From Rhizobium herbae (GTDB lineage: Bacteria; Pseudomonadota; Alphaproteobacteria; Rhizobiales; Rhizobiaceae), in the NCBI RefSeq assembly GCF_017873135.1, contig NZ_JAGGJV010000008.1, positions 62,001 to 126,000 on the forward strand: a stretch of DNA of 64,000 nucleotides, given 5' to 3'. Both the position numbers and the translations under genes were made by a program. A model generated the notes under the pieces. It saw nothing but the letters and a program-made list of their open reading frames with translations, was not told the origin of the DNA and ran no database searches. Below, piece after piece: positions 1 to 8,078 of the stretch. Numbering within the stretch: the stretch's first letter is position 1; the number at the start of each line of letters is the position of its first letter.

Positions 1-40
1 CGGTTCGCGGACTGTTCTTGTCGGTCTTTTTACCAGGCAT
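1..40 (-). CDS. Start of an unidentified gene that runs off the left edge
   Basis: An ATG at 40-38 on the minus strand is preceded by a good ribosome binding site (AGGAG, on the minus strand just upstream) and opens a frame reading MPGKKTDKNSPRT before the window ends. Only 13 codons are visible, so the product cannot be named. It is divergent from cysS, with about 417 bases between the two starts. Confidence 0.5.
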   Translation of the reverse strand, partial: MPGKKTDKNSPRT

Positions 41-457
41 TTCAAACTCTCCTTGATGCTTTCCCTAGCTGGAAGCGCTTCATTCCGGTGTGTTTTCCAC
101 CAGAACGGCGTTCCTTGTTGTGCCCCGGGAAACAGGCTTTAATGTGCAAGTGCTTGAAAGCCTTGTTTCCCCGGGCGTCCGGTGTTTCCAGATAAGCGCA
201 ATCATGACAAAACAATGACGAATAATCCAGTATCCCAACATATGATGCTGGAGCGCGGCTGACCTCTTGACCGGACGTGAACGAAGCGCGATAAGTGAGC
301 CCATGAAAACGGTTATCTGCATCACCTGCCGGATTATTATTCGCTAGCTTCCAAGCTGGCCTAGCCGTTTTCGTCTCCCAAAAATCAAGATGACAACGCG
401 AAGGTCCAGCCGGGCGGCTGCGTGCATTCGGTGCTATGCGGAATTGGGAGATTGGGA
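41..457. other. Intergenic region between the left-edge gene and cysS
   Basis: This 417-base divergent spacer is more AT-rich than the flanking genes and should carry the promoters of both neighbours, but I cannot fix a -35/-10 pair with confidence. It contains one long imperfect inverted repeat (123-175, listed separately). The minus-strand open frame that crosses it looks like chance: it has no family resemblance and runs into the cysS start. Confidence 0.5.
123..175. repeat. Imperfect inverted repeat (hairpin) upstream of cysS
   Basis: The left arm at 123-140 (CCCCGGGAAACAGGCTTT) pairs with the right arm at 156-175 (read in reverse, CCCGGGGAAACAAGGCTTTC), with a loop of about 15 bases. 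The stem is long and interrupted by only one or two bulges. There is no clear T-run, so a simple terminator is not obvious; a leader structure, protein site or small repeat element are all possible. Confidence 0.6.
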
Positions 458-1849
458 ATGAGCGGACTGCCGACATTGAAACTGTACAACACGCTGACGC
501 GGGAGAAGGCGGATTTTACGCCGATCGACCCCAAGAACGTCCGCATGTATGTCTGCGGCCCGACGGTTTATGATTTCGCCCATATCGGCAACGCCCGCCC
601 GGTCATCGTCTTCGACGTGCTCTACCGGCTGCTGCGGCATATCTATGGCGAAAGCCACGTCACCTACGCCAGCAACATCACCGACGTCGACGACAAGATC
701 AATGCGCGGGCGCTGCGCGATTTCCCCGATCTGCCGCTGAACGACGCCATTCGCGCGGTGACGGAAAAGACCGAGACGCAGTTTCTCGATGACGCCAAGG
801 CGCTCGGCTGCCTCGACCCCGACGTGCAGCCGCGCGCCACCGACAATATTTCCCGGATGATCGAGATCATCGAAACGCTGATCGCCAAGGGCCATGCCTA
901 TGTGGCGGAAGGCGAGGTTCTGTTCGATACAAAGTCGATGGCCGACTACGGGCAATTGTCGAAGCGCAATCTCGATGAGCAGCAGGCCGGTGCGCGTATC
1001 GCTGTGGATGCGCACAAGAAGAACCCGCAGGATTTCGTACTCTGGAAACTGTCGTCCGACAACGAGCCCGGCTGGGAAAGCCCATGGGGCAGGGGCCGCC
1101 CCGGCTGGCACATCGAATGCTCGGCGATGAGCCAGCGTTATCTCGGCGAGACCTTCGACATCCATGGCGGCGGGCTCGACCTGATCTTCCCGCACCACGA
1201 AAACGAAATCGCCCAGTCACGTTGCGCCCACGGCACGGACGTGATGGCCAATGTCTGGATGCACAACGGTTTCGTGCAGGTCGAAGGCCGCAAGATGTCA
1301 AAGTCCGACGGCAATTTCGTCACGATCCATGACTTGCTGCACACGGAGACGTTCGGCGGCCGTAAATGGCCGGGCGAGGTGCTGCGTCTGGCGATGCTGA
1401 TGACGCATTACCGCGAGCCGATCGATTTTTCGATCAAGCGGCTGGAGGAGGCGGAGCGTTTGCTGGCAAAGTGGCCCGCGAGCAAGCCTGTCGATGCCGC
1501 CCCGGATGCATCCGTACTCAACGCGTTGGCCGATGACCTCAATACGGTCGCCGCGGTGCAAGCCTTGCATGCTTTGGCTTCTGCCGCGAATGCCGATCCA
1601 GCCCTGCTGCCCGGTTTTGCTGCAAGCGCTGCTTTGCTCGGCGTTCTGCCGGAGGAAGCGGTGGTCGATGGCGCCGTTGCGTCGGCTGTCGAAGCTCTGG
1701 TGGCGATGCGGCTGGAAATGCTGAAAACCAAAAACTTCGCCGAAGCCGACAAGATCCGCGACGACCTGCTGGCCAAGGGCATCCAGCTCAAGGACGGCAA
1801 GGACGCAGCGACCGGTGAACGCGTGACCACTTGGGAGGTCAAGCGATAG
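458..1849 (+). CDS. cysS: Cysteine--tRNA ligase
   Basis: This class I aminoacyl-tRNA synthetase charges tRNA-Cys with cysteine in the cytoplasm. The 463-residue product has the CGPTVYD start with zinc-ligand Cys33, the HIGN signature at 42-45, further zinc-site residues in GWHIEC and HHENE, and KMSKS at 279-283, all in the usual order and at the usual length for bacterial CysRS. I start it at ATG 458, with GGGAG about 8 bases upstream, rather than at a GTG 36 bases earlier that would add an uncharacteristic leader. It is followed by a palindromic repeat element and then by the DUF559 gene. Confidence 0.97.
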   Translation: MSGLPTLKLYNTLTREKADFTPIDPKNVRMYVCGPTVYDFAHIGNARPVIVFDVLYRLLRHIYGESHVTYASNITDVDDKINARALRDFPDLPLNDAIRAVTEKTETQFLDDAKALGCLDPDVQPRATDNISRMIEIIETLIAKGHAYVAEGEVLFDTKSMADYGQLSKRNLDEQQAGARIAVDAHKKNPQDFVLWKLSSDNEPGWESPWGRGRPGWHIECSAMSQRYLGETFDIHGGGLDLIFPHHENEIAQSRCAHGTDVMANVWMHNGFVQVEGRKMSKSDGNFVTIHDLLHTETFGGRKWPGEVLRLAMLMTHYREPIDFSIKRLEEAERLLAKWPASKPVDAAPDASVLNALADDLNTVAAVQALHALASAANADPALLPGFAASAALLGVLPEEAVVDGAVASAVEALVAMRLEMLKTKNFAEADKIRDDLLAKGIQLKDGKDAATGERVTTWEVKR

Positions 1850-1866
1850 TGATCGTTGCTGTGGTC

Positions 1867-2088
1867 ACCCCCCTCTGTCACTTCGTGACATCTCCCCCAC
1901 AAGGGGGGAGATCGGGAGCCTGTGGCGGCCGCTCCGTTAAACAAGCGTGTCAAATATTTGTTGGGCCAGACCGGCTTGATTCAAACGTGGTTTTTTCGCA
2001 ACCTGTGAGTGATCGTTTGGGCCAAAAAGCTCATCGCGATCGATCTCCCCCCTTGTGGGGGAGATGTCACGAAGTGACAGAGGGGGGT
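1867..2088. repeat. Composite palindromic repeat element with perfect 48-bp inverted ends (RIME-like)
   Basis: Bases 1867-1914 and 2041-2088 are exact reverse complements over 48 bp and flank a 126-bp unique core. Each arm has two smaller palindromes, GTCACTTCGTGAC and a CCCCCA/GGGGGG hairpin. Short palindromic mosaic elements of this sort (RIME and relatives) are known from rhizobial intergenic DNA; the family name here is inferred from structure, not from a match. The right arm ends in AGAGGGGGG, which lies at ribosome-binding-site distance from a possible TTG start of the next gene. A variant of the same design lies at 4938-5084. Confidence 0.85.
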
Positions 2089-2091
2089 ATC

Positions 2092-2460
2092 TTGCCACAT
2101 ACGCCAATCCCTCCGAAAGCCCGCTCCAATGGGCGCCGCATGCGAAAGAACCTGACCGACGCGGAGCTGAAGTTCTGGAACGCCGTGCGCGCCCACCGCC
2201 TCATGGGGCTCGGCTTCCGGCGCCAGCTACCTATTGCAGGTTATATCGTTGATTTCGCCTGCCCGGAGCAGCGTCTGGTCGTTGAACTCGATGGATCGCA
2301 GCACGCAATCGACGAGAACACCGCCTATGACGCCCAGCGGACAAAACGCCTCGAAGCGGACGGCTGGACTGTGCTGCGTTTCTGGAACGACGATGTTCTG
2401 AAGGATATCGATGACGTCTGCCTGCACATCCTGAAAGTTCTCGGAAAGGATTGGCCATGA
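2092..2460 (+). CDS. DUF559 domain protein (Vsr/PD-(D/E)XK-like nuclease fold)
   Basis: The 122-residue product matches the DUF559 family, small proteins predicted to share the very-short-patch-repair endonuclease fold. Family landmarks are NLTDAELKFWNAVR (20-33), GFRRQLPIAGYIVDFACP (41-58, with Asp54) and VVELDGSQH (63-71, with Glu65, Asp67 and His71), then the Trp93 to Trp99 stretch near the C-terminus. Family members usually have a short PPxxRxxARxMRxxxTDAE leader, which favours the TTG at 2092; ATG 2140 (106 residues) is the alternative. If TTG is used, the ribosome binding site comes from the repeat element just upstream. Its TGA overlaps the ATG of the first GFA gene. The biological role of the family is unknown. 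Confidence 0.8.
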   Translation: MPHTPIPPKARSNGRRMRKNLTDAELKFWNAVRAHRLMGLGFRRQLPIAGYIVDFACPEQRLVVELDGSQHAIDENTAYDAQRTKRLEADGWTVLRFWNDDVLKDIDDVCLHILKVLGKDWP

Positions 2461-2939
2461 CCGCCCCCATCCGTTCCGGCGGCTGCCAGTGCGGCGCCGT
2501 CCGCTTCCGTGTCGAAGGCGAACTCGGCGACGCCTCGGTCTGCCATTGCCGCATGTGCCAGAAGGCGTTCGGCAATTTCTACGCACCGCTGGTTTCCCTC
2601 CGCCGGGCGAAACTCACCTGGACGCGGGGTGCGCCGAAGTTTTTCCAGTCGTCCAATGCCGTCAAGCGCGGCTTTTGCGGCGATTGCGGCACGCCGCTCT
2701 GCTACGAGGCGCCGGATGGCGTCGGTCTGGCGATCGCAGCCTTCGACAAGCCGGAAGGCATCGTCCCGAAAATCCAGTGGGGCATCGAGGCCAAGCTGCC
2801 TTATGTCGATCACGTGCCCGAACTGCCCGGCGAGGATACGATGGCCGATCAGGACGCCGTGTCGTTTCTGGCTCATCTCGTTTCCTACCAGCATCCGGAC
2901 CACGATACGGCCGAATGGCCGCCGAAGGAGCGCCAATGA
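2457..2939 (+). CDS. GFA family zinc protein, copy 1 of 3 in tandem
   Basis: The 160-residue protein belongs to the GFA/CENP-V zinc-binding family, named after a protein proposed to help glutathione react with formaldehyde; the true substrates of most members are unknown. It shows the complete ligand set: CQC (Cys10, Cys12), CHCRMC (Cys29, Cys31, Cys34) and CGDCGTPL (Cys74, Cys77). The C-terminus ends with the HPDHDT..WP motif typical of the rhizobial subgroup. Translation is coupled on both sides: its ATG overlaps the TGA of the DUF559 gene and its TGA overlaps the ATG of the next copy. Confidence 0.93.
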   Translation: MTAPIRSGGCQCGAVRFRVEGELGDASVCHCRMCQKAFGNFYAPLVSLRRAKLTWTRGAPKFFQSSNAVKRGFCGDCGTPLCYEAPDGVGLAIAAFDKPEGIVPKIQWGIEAKLPYVDHVPELPGEDTMADQDAVSFLAHLVSYQHPDHDTAEWPPKERQ

Positions 2940-3436
2940 GCATCGCCCGCATCTATACCGGCGGCTGCCAGTGCGGCGCGGTGCGTTACCGGGCGGAAGG
3001 AACGCTTAGTGATCCGCATCTCTGCCATTGCCGCATGTGCCAGAAGGCGGCCGGCAACTACTTCATGCCGCTTGCCAATGCAAAGCGCGCGACGTTCAGC
3101 ATCACCCGCGGTGCACCGGGCTGGTTCCGCTCGTCCGGGCTTGTGCGCCGTGGTTTTTGTTTCCTCTGTGGCACGCCGCTGTTTTACGACATGCCCGAGG
3201 CCGATTTCATCAACATCGTGCTGGGGTCGCTCGACGATCCCTATGATGTTCGGCCGCTGACACAATCCGGCATGGAATCGCGTGTTCCCTGGTTTTCGCA
3301 TCTGCCGGAACTGCCGGGCTCTGAGACCGATACAGGCGATGAGGCGAGTACCGAGCGGCATCTGGCGATCCTTGAATCCAATCGCCAGCACCCCGATTAC
3401 GACACGGAACATTGGCCACCAGAGGAAGAGACATGA
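2936..3436 (+). CDS. GFA family zinc protein, copy 2 of 3 in tandem
   Basis: This 166-residue GFA/CENP-V family protein has ligands CQC (Cys11, Cys13), CHCRMC (Cys30, Cys32, Cys35) and CFLCGTPL (Cys75, Cys78). It is clearly paralogous to its two neighbours but diverged outside the metal site, and has a longer C-terminal segment with SETDTGDE before the final HPDYDTEHWP. Both ends overlap neighbours by the four bases ATGA, so the three copies are probably made from one mRNA in fixed ratio. Substrate unknown. Confidence 0.93.
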   Translation: MSIARIYTGGCQCGAVRYRAEGTLSDPHLCHCRMCQKAAGNYFMPLANAKRATFSITRGAPGWFRSSGLVRRGFCFLCGTPLFYDMPEADFINIVLGSLDDPYDVRPLTQSGMESRVPWFSHLPELPGSETDTGDEASTERHLAILESNRQHPDYDTEHWPPEEET

Positions 3437-3903
3437 GCGAGACCATTCGAACCGGAGGCTGCCAGTGCGGCGCCGTGCGTTTCCGCATTCACGGCGCGCT
3501 CGGCCGCCCGTCGATCTGCCATTGCCGCATGTGCCAGAAGGCCTTCGGCGGCTTCTTCGGCCCGCTGGTCACGATCAAGGGCGAGACCGAGTGGACACGC
3601 GGCGAACCCAGCTACTTCCAGTCCTCGATCAATATCGCCCGCGGCTTCTGCGCCGCCTGCGGCACGCCCTTGACCTACAGGCATCCCGGCGGTCTCGAAA
3701 TCGCCATCGGCGCCTTCGACGACCGCACCGATCTCGCTCCGCAGATCCAGGTCAATTTCGCCGCCCGCAATCCATGGGTGACGACCATCTTCGACCAGCC
3801 GGTGCATGAGGATCCGAATTTCTACATGCAGCAGGAACAGATCATCTCCTTCCAGCATCCTGACCACGACACCGAAGTCTGGCCGCAGTTTCCCGATAGC
3901 TGA
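3433..3903 (+). CDS. GFA family zinc protein, copy 3 of 3 in tandem
   Basis: The 156-residue product carries the same zinc ligand pattern: CQC (Cys10, Cys12), CHCRMC (Cys29, Cys31, Cys34) and CAACGTPL (Cys73, Cys76), ending HPDHDTEVWP. Its ATG overlaps the stop of copy 2. The three copies could form hetero-oligomers or handle different thiol adducts; this is inference. Proline iminopeptidase follows 42 bases downstream in the same direction. Confidence 0.93.
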   Translation: MSETIRTGGCQCGAVRFRIHGALGRPSICHCRMCQKAFGGFFGPLVTIKGETEWTRGEPSYFQSSINIARGFCAACGTPLTYRHPGGLEIAIGAFDDRTDLAPQIQVNFAARNPWVTTIFDQPVHEDPNFYMQQEQIISFQHPDHDTEVWPQFPDS

Positions 3904-4905
<1,002 letters not shown>

Positions 4906-4937
4906 TGACGACGACGGTTTTCAGTTTGCTGCGACCG

Positions 4938-5084
4938 ACCCCCCTCTGTCACTCCGTGACATCTCCCCCACAAGGGGGGAGATCAGCCGCTAGCTTTTCG
5001 ATGTCCCAATATCGGTGGGCACAGAGCCAACGGCCAATCTCCCCCCCTGTGGGGGAGATGTCGGCGTCGCCGACAGAGGGGGGT
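4938..5084. repeat. Second composite palindromic repeat element, inverted arms
   Basis: Bases 4938-4985 match the left arm of the 1867-2088 element with very few changes (the inner palindrome reads GTCACTCCGTGAC). Bases 5036-5084 are the inverted arm, but its inner palindrome is a different sequence (GTCGGCGTCGCCGAC). The core is only 50 bp, against 126 bp in the first element. The mosaic mix of modules within one arm is what is expected for rhizobial intergenic mosaic repeats. Confidence 0.85.
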
Positions 5085-5122
5085 AAGCGGCAAACTCGGG
5101 ATGCGTGTTCGGAGGCTCGCCC

Positions 5123-6739
5123 ATGATCCGCGAACGCATCCACCTCTTCGACACCACCCTGCGCGACGGTCAGCAGACGCCGGGCATCGACTTCTCCGTC
5201 GAGGACAAGATCGCCATCGCCACGATGCTGGACGAATTCGGCATGGACTATGTCGAGGGCGGCTATCCCGGCGCCAACCCGACGGATACGGAATTTTTCA
5301 GCAGGAAGCGCACGAAGAAAGCGCGCTTCGTCGCCTTCGGCATGACCAAGCGCGCCGGCGTGTCCGCCTCCAACGATCCGGGGCTGACGGCGCTTTTGCA
5401 GGCGGAAAGCGACGCGATCTGTCTTGTCGCCAAGAGCTGGGATTATCACGTCCGCGTCGCGCTTGGCTGCACCAACGCGGAAAATCTCGAATCGATCAAG
5501 GCCTCGGTCGAAGCCGTCGTTGCCAGCGGCAAGGAAGCCTTGATCGACTGCGAGCATTTCTTCGATGGCTACAAGGCAAATCCGGCCTATGCGCTCGCCT
5601 GCGCGAAAACCGCCTATGACGCCGGCGCACGCTGGGTAGTGCTGTGCGATACCAACGGCGGCACGCAACCGCCGGAAATCCGCGATATCGTGACGGCCGT
5701 CATCGCCCATGGGGTTCCCGGCGCCAGCCTCGGCATCCATGCCCACAACGATACCGGCCAGGCTGTCGCCAATTCGCTGGCCGCCGTCGAGGCCGGCGTG
5801 CGCCAGATCCAGGGCACGCTGAACGGCATTGGCGAGCGCTGCGGCAATGCCAATCTGATCACGCTGATCCCGACCCTGGCGCTGAAGGAGGCCTATACCA
5901 GCCGCTTCGAAACCGCGATCGACGCCGACCGGCTGCAGGAACTGACCCAGCTTTCGCATTCTTTCGACGAGCTTCTCAACCGCTCGCCGGACCACCAGAT
6001 GCCCTATGTCGGCGCTTCCGCCTTTGCCACCAAGGCCGGCATCCATGCCTCGGCGCTCCTGAAGGACCCGCGAACCTACGAACACGTCACGCCCGAAAGC
6101 GTCGGCAACCTGCGCAAGGTTATGGTTTCGGATCAGGGCGGCAAGGCCAATTTCATCAATGCTTTGAAGCGGCGCGGCATCACCGTCTCCAAGGATGATC
6201 CGAAGCTCGACAAACTGATCTCCATCGTCAAGGAGCGCGAAGCGACCGGTTATGCCTATGAAGGCGCCGACGCCAGCTTCGCCATCCTCGCCCAGCGGAC
6301 GCTCAGTTCCGTGCCGGACTTCTTCCATGTCGAAAGCTTCCGCGTCATGGTCGAGCGCCGTTTCGATGCCAACGGCAATCTGAAGACGGTGTCCGAAGCG
6401 GTGGTCAAGGTCTCGGTCGATGGCGAGGCCACCATGTCGGTCGCCGAAGGCCATGGCCCCGTCAACGCGCTCGATCTGGCGCTGCGCAAGGACCTCGGCA
6501 AATACCAGTCGGAGATCGAGGATCTCGAACTGGTCGACTACAAGGTCCGTATCCTCAACGGCGGCACCGAGGCCATCACACGCGTCCTGATCGAATCCGT
6601 CGACGGCACCGGCGCCCGCTGGTGGACGGTCGGCGTATCCGACAATATCATCGATGCGTCGTTCCAGGCGCTGATGGATTCGATCGTCTTCAAGCTGTTG
6701 AAGAACAGGGATCAGGCGGGGCTGGCTGCGGCAGAGTAG
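5123..6739 (+). CDS. cimA: (R)-citramalate synthase
   Basis: CimA condenses acetyl-CoA with pyruvate to give citramalate, the entry to threonine-independent isoleucine synthesis. The 538-residue product has the HMGL-like TIM-barrel start DTTLRDGQQTPG (10-21), the metal-binding HAHNDTG (His206, His208) and a C-terminal LeuA-type allosteric dimer domain (roughly 400-530). That length and the DTTLRDG...EGGYPGANPTD wording separate it from 2-isopropylmalate synthase. Start ATG 5123 has GGAGG 8 bases upstream. A second, degenerate copy of its last codons lies at 7582-7615, past two accessory genes. Isoleucine feedback control is typical of the family but not shown here. Confidence 0.93.
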   Translation: MIRERIHLFDTTLRDGQQTPGIDFSVEDKIAIATMLDEFGMDYVEGGYPGANPTDTEFFSRKRTKKARFVAFGMTKRAGVSASNDPGLTALLQAESDAICLVAKSWDYHVRVALGCTNAENLESIKASVEAVVASGKEALIDCEHFFDGYKANPAYALACAKTAYDAGARWVVLCDTNGGTQPPEIRDIVTAVIAHGVPGASLGIHAHNDTGQAVANSLAAVEAGVRQIQGTLNGIGERCGNANLITLIPTLALKEAYTSRFETAIDADRLQELTQLSHSFDELLNRSPDHQMPYVGASAFATKAGIHASALLKDPRTYEHVTPESVGNLRKVMVSDQGGKANFINALKRRGITVSKDDPKLDKLISIVKEREATGYAYEGADASFAILAQRTLSSVPDFFHVESFRVMVERRFDANGNLKTVSEAVVKVSVDGEATMSVAEGHGPVNALDLALRKDLGKYQSEIEDLELVDYKVRILNGGTEAITRVLIESVDGTGARWWTVGVSDNIIDASFQALMDSIVFKLLKNRDQAGLAAAE

Positions 6740-6799
6740 GGGCTTTTCTCTGCACCATGAATGTGATCTGAAGCCCTTTGACGACACGGATTGTGGAAA

Positions 6800-6988
6800 A
6801 TGAGCGATAAACCCGAGTATTCCGGCGCAGAGGCTCTTTCAAAAGCAAGGCATTTTATCAACATCAGTTCTGATCCGAATAAATGGGAAACGGAATACAG
6901 GGACGAAAAAACTGGGGAGACGTGGATACTCGACTACCCTCAATCTGAAAGACACAGTGGCGGGAGCCCGCGGCTAAGGAAAAAGTAG
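6800..6988 (+). CDS. Imm27-like small immunity protein candidate
   Basis: The 62-residue product ends in W-x-TEYRDEKTGETW-x-LDYPQSE and then HSGGSPRL, which closely resembles the C-terminal half of the Imm27 family of polymorphic-toxin immunity proteins (pattern W..LYRDP.DGR.WE.TYP.SE.HGGG.P.L). The assignment is from memory of the family pattern. The ribosome binding site is weak. No toxin gene is visible next to it, so it would be an orphan. It lies 60 bases after cimA in a patch with lower GC and plainer codon use than its neighbours. Confidence 0.5.
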   Translation: MSDKPEYSGAEALSKARHFINISSDPNKWETEYRDEKTGETWILDYPQSERHSGGSPRLRKK

Positions 6989-7002
6989 CGTGGCTGGGAC
7001 CA

Positions 7003-7527
7003 TTGCAGCACGACTGCAATCCACGCATTTTCAACAGGAATTTAGATGGAAACGAACAGGGGCTAGAGGTTCATTTTCCTGAATTAAACTTCGAAGAAAA
7101 AGACTTGTCTGAGATGGGGCTTGCCTATGCGAGAATTTCTGTCTTCGACCACTGGCTCTCTGCGGTGGAGGCTAAATCAAGTCCCTTGATGAGCTACTCG
7201 ATTGCCTTAGCTGCAGGCAAACTCGACGACTATCTCGCCGGTGAACATAAACTTCTCGATCCATATCGTATGCTCGGGCATCATGGGTCGATATGCAGTT
7301 ACCCCCGTCCGTTTCGAAAATTTGACACCGTTGATGTAAAACGCGAGAAAATTTTGATGGATAGTCTCCGGGAAAAGCACTTGATGGACGTCTATTTTAT
7401 GGATTTCGGAATACGCGTCATGGGTGGATACGATCGTACTGACTTGCTCATCGCAGAATCGCCGAGTGAACTTGAACTGCTGCTCTCTCATGTTTCCCAA
7501 TTTGGGCTCTTCATCCTGCCAAACTAA
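7003..7527 (+). CDS. Hypothetical protein, possible second immunity-type gene
   Basis: I do not recognise this 174-residue protein. It is soluble-looking, acidic and rich in aromatic residues, without a signal peptide or membrane segment; stretches such as YARISVFDHWLSAVE and a hydrophobic end (SQFGLFILPN) look like a folded domain. The only early start is a TTG at 7003 with no convincing ribosome binding site; the frame is open further upstream, so the true start may differ or the 5' end may be damaged. It follows the Imm27-like gene by 14 bases and shares its lower GC, which suggests both arrived together. Confidence 0.45.
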   Translation: MQHDCNPRIFNRNLDGNEQGLEVHFPELNFEEKDLSEMGLAYARISVFDHWLSAVEAKSSPLMSYSIALAAGKLDDYLAGEHKLLDPYRMLGHHGSICSYPRPFRKFDTVDVKREKILMDSLREKHLMDVYFMDFGIRVMGGYDRTDLLIAESPSELELLLSHVSQFGLFILPN

Positions 7528-7581
7528 CAAGCTGCGATGTTGCGATATCTTGGGATCAGGGCACCAGAGGGTGTTCGTTGA

Positions 7582-7615
7582 AAAGTGAACCGCGAACTGG
7601 CTGCAGCGGAGTAGG
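7582..7615 (+). repeat. Degenerate second copy of the cimA 3' end
   Basis: Bases 7597-7615 match the end of cimA (6722-6740) at 17 of 19 positions, and both differences are synonymous: each copy encodes Leu-Ala-Ala-Ala-Glu-stop. Just before it, the frame reads Lys-Val-Asn-Arg-Glu, comparable to Lys-Asn-Arg-Asp in cimA. The stretch thus looks like the tail of another cimA allele left downstream of the inserted genes at 6800-7527. Confidence 0.6.
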
Positions 7616-7681
7616 CGACCGTCCGCTTGCGACATACTATGTTTGTTGGAACATGCGGCCGGGCAATATCGAGGAAGAAAA

Positions 7682-7906
7682 ATGAGTGAAATCCACCGGA
7701 TTACCGTTGATCCCGAACAGTGCGGCGGCCGTCCGACCCTTCGAAACCTCCGTATTCGCGTGAAGGATGTGCTGGACCTGTTGGCGGTGGGAGCGAGTCC
7801 CGCTGAAATCCTTGAAGATTGTCCCGTGCTTGAAATGGGCGATATTCAGGCGGCGCTGGAATATGCCGCTCGCCAAAGCGATCATCCCGTCCTGCATGTC
7901 GCGTGA
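7682..7906 (+). CDS. DUF433 antitoxin-like protein
   Basis: The 74-residue product is a DUF433 (VapB-like) protein: ITVDPEQCGGRPTLRNLRIRV then VLDLLAVGASPAEILEDCPVL and DIQAALEYAA follow the family pattern throughout. DUF433 proteins are commonly paired with DUF5615 PIN-like toxins, and the remains of exactly that partner overlap its stop. The start ATG 7682 has a strong ribosome binding site (GAGGAAG, 7671-7677). With its toxin broken it is either relic DNA or a free antitoxin. Confidence 0.88.
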   Translation: MSEIHRITVDPEQCGGRPTLRNLRIRVKDVLDLLAVGASPAEILEDCPVLEMGDIQAALEYAARQSDHPVLHVA

Positions 7907-8059
7907 TGCGCTTTCTTGTCGACGCCCAGTAGTCCGGGCAGTCGTTTGGATAGATGGCCAAACACGCGGCGGCAAGAGCTTCTCACCCGGTTCGAAAGCG
8001 CTTTACCGGCCGTTGTCGCGGCACTGGCGCGCGGCGAAACATTGGTAAAGGTGATCTGA
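7906..8059 (+). pseudogene. Deleted and frameshifted DUF5615 PIN-like toxin
   Basis: The ATG at 7906 overlaps the antitoxin stop (TGATG) and reads MRFLVDAQ, the usual beginning of DUF5615 toxins, before an immediate TAG. Further on, one frame reads VVWI and, after a one-base shift, RWPNTRRQELLTRFESALP followed by AVVAALARGETLVKVI and TGA at 8057-8059, which is the usual end of the same family. Most of the middle of the protein, by comparison with the family, is missing. An internal deletion plus a frameshift explains the pattern. Confidence 0.82.
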
Positions 8060-8078
8060 CGAAGCCGTCAGTCTACGG

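Noticed and set aside
42..476. A 144-codon minus-strand frame across the cysS leader
   Set aside because: It overlaps the cysS start and an inverted repeat and has no recognisable domain.
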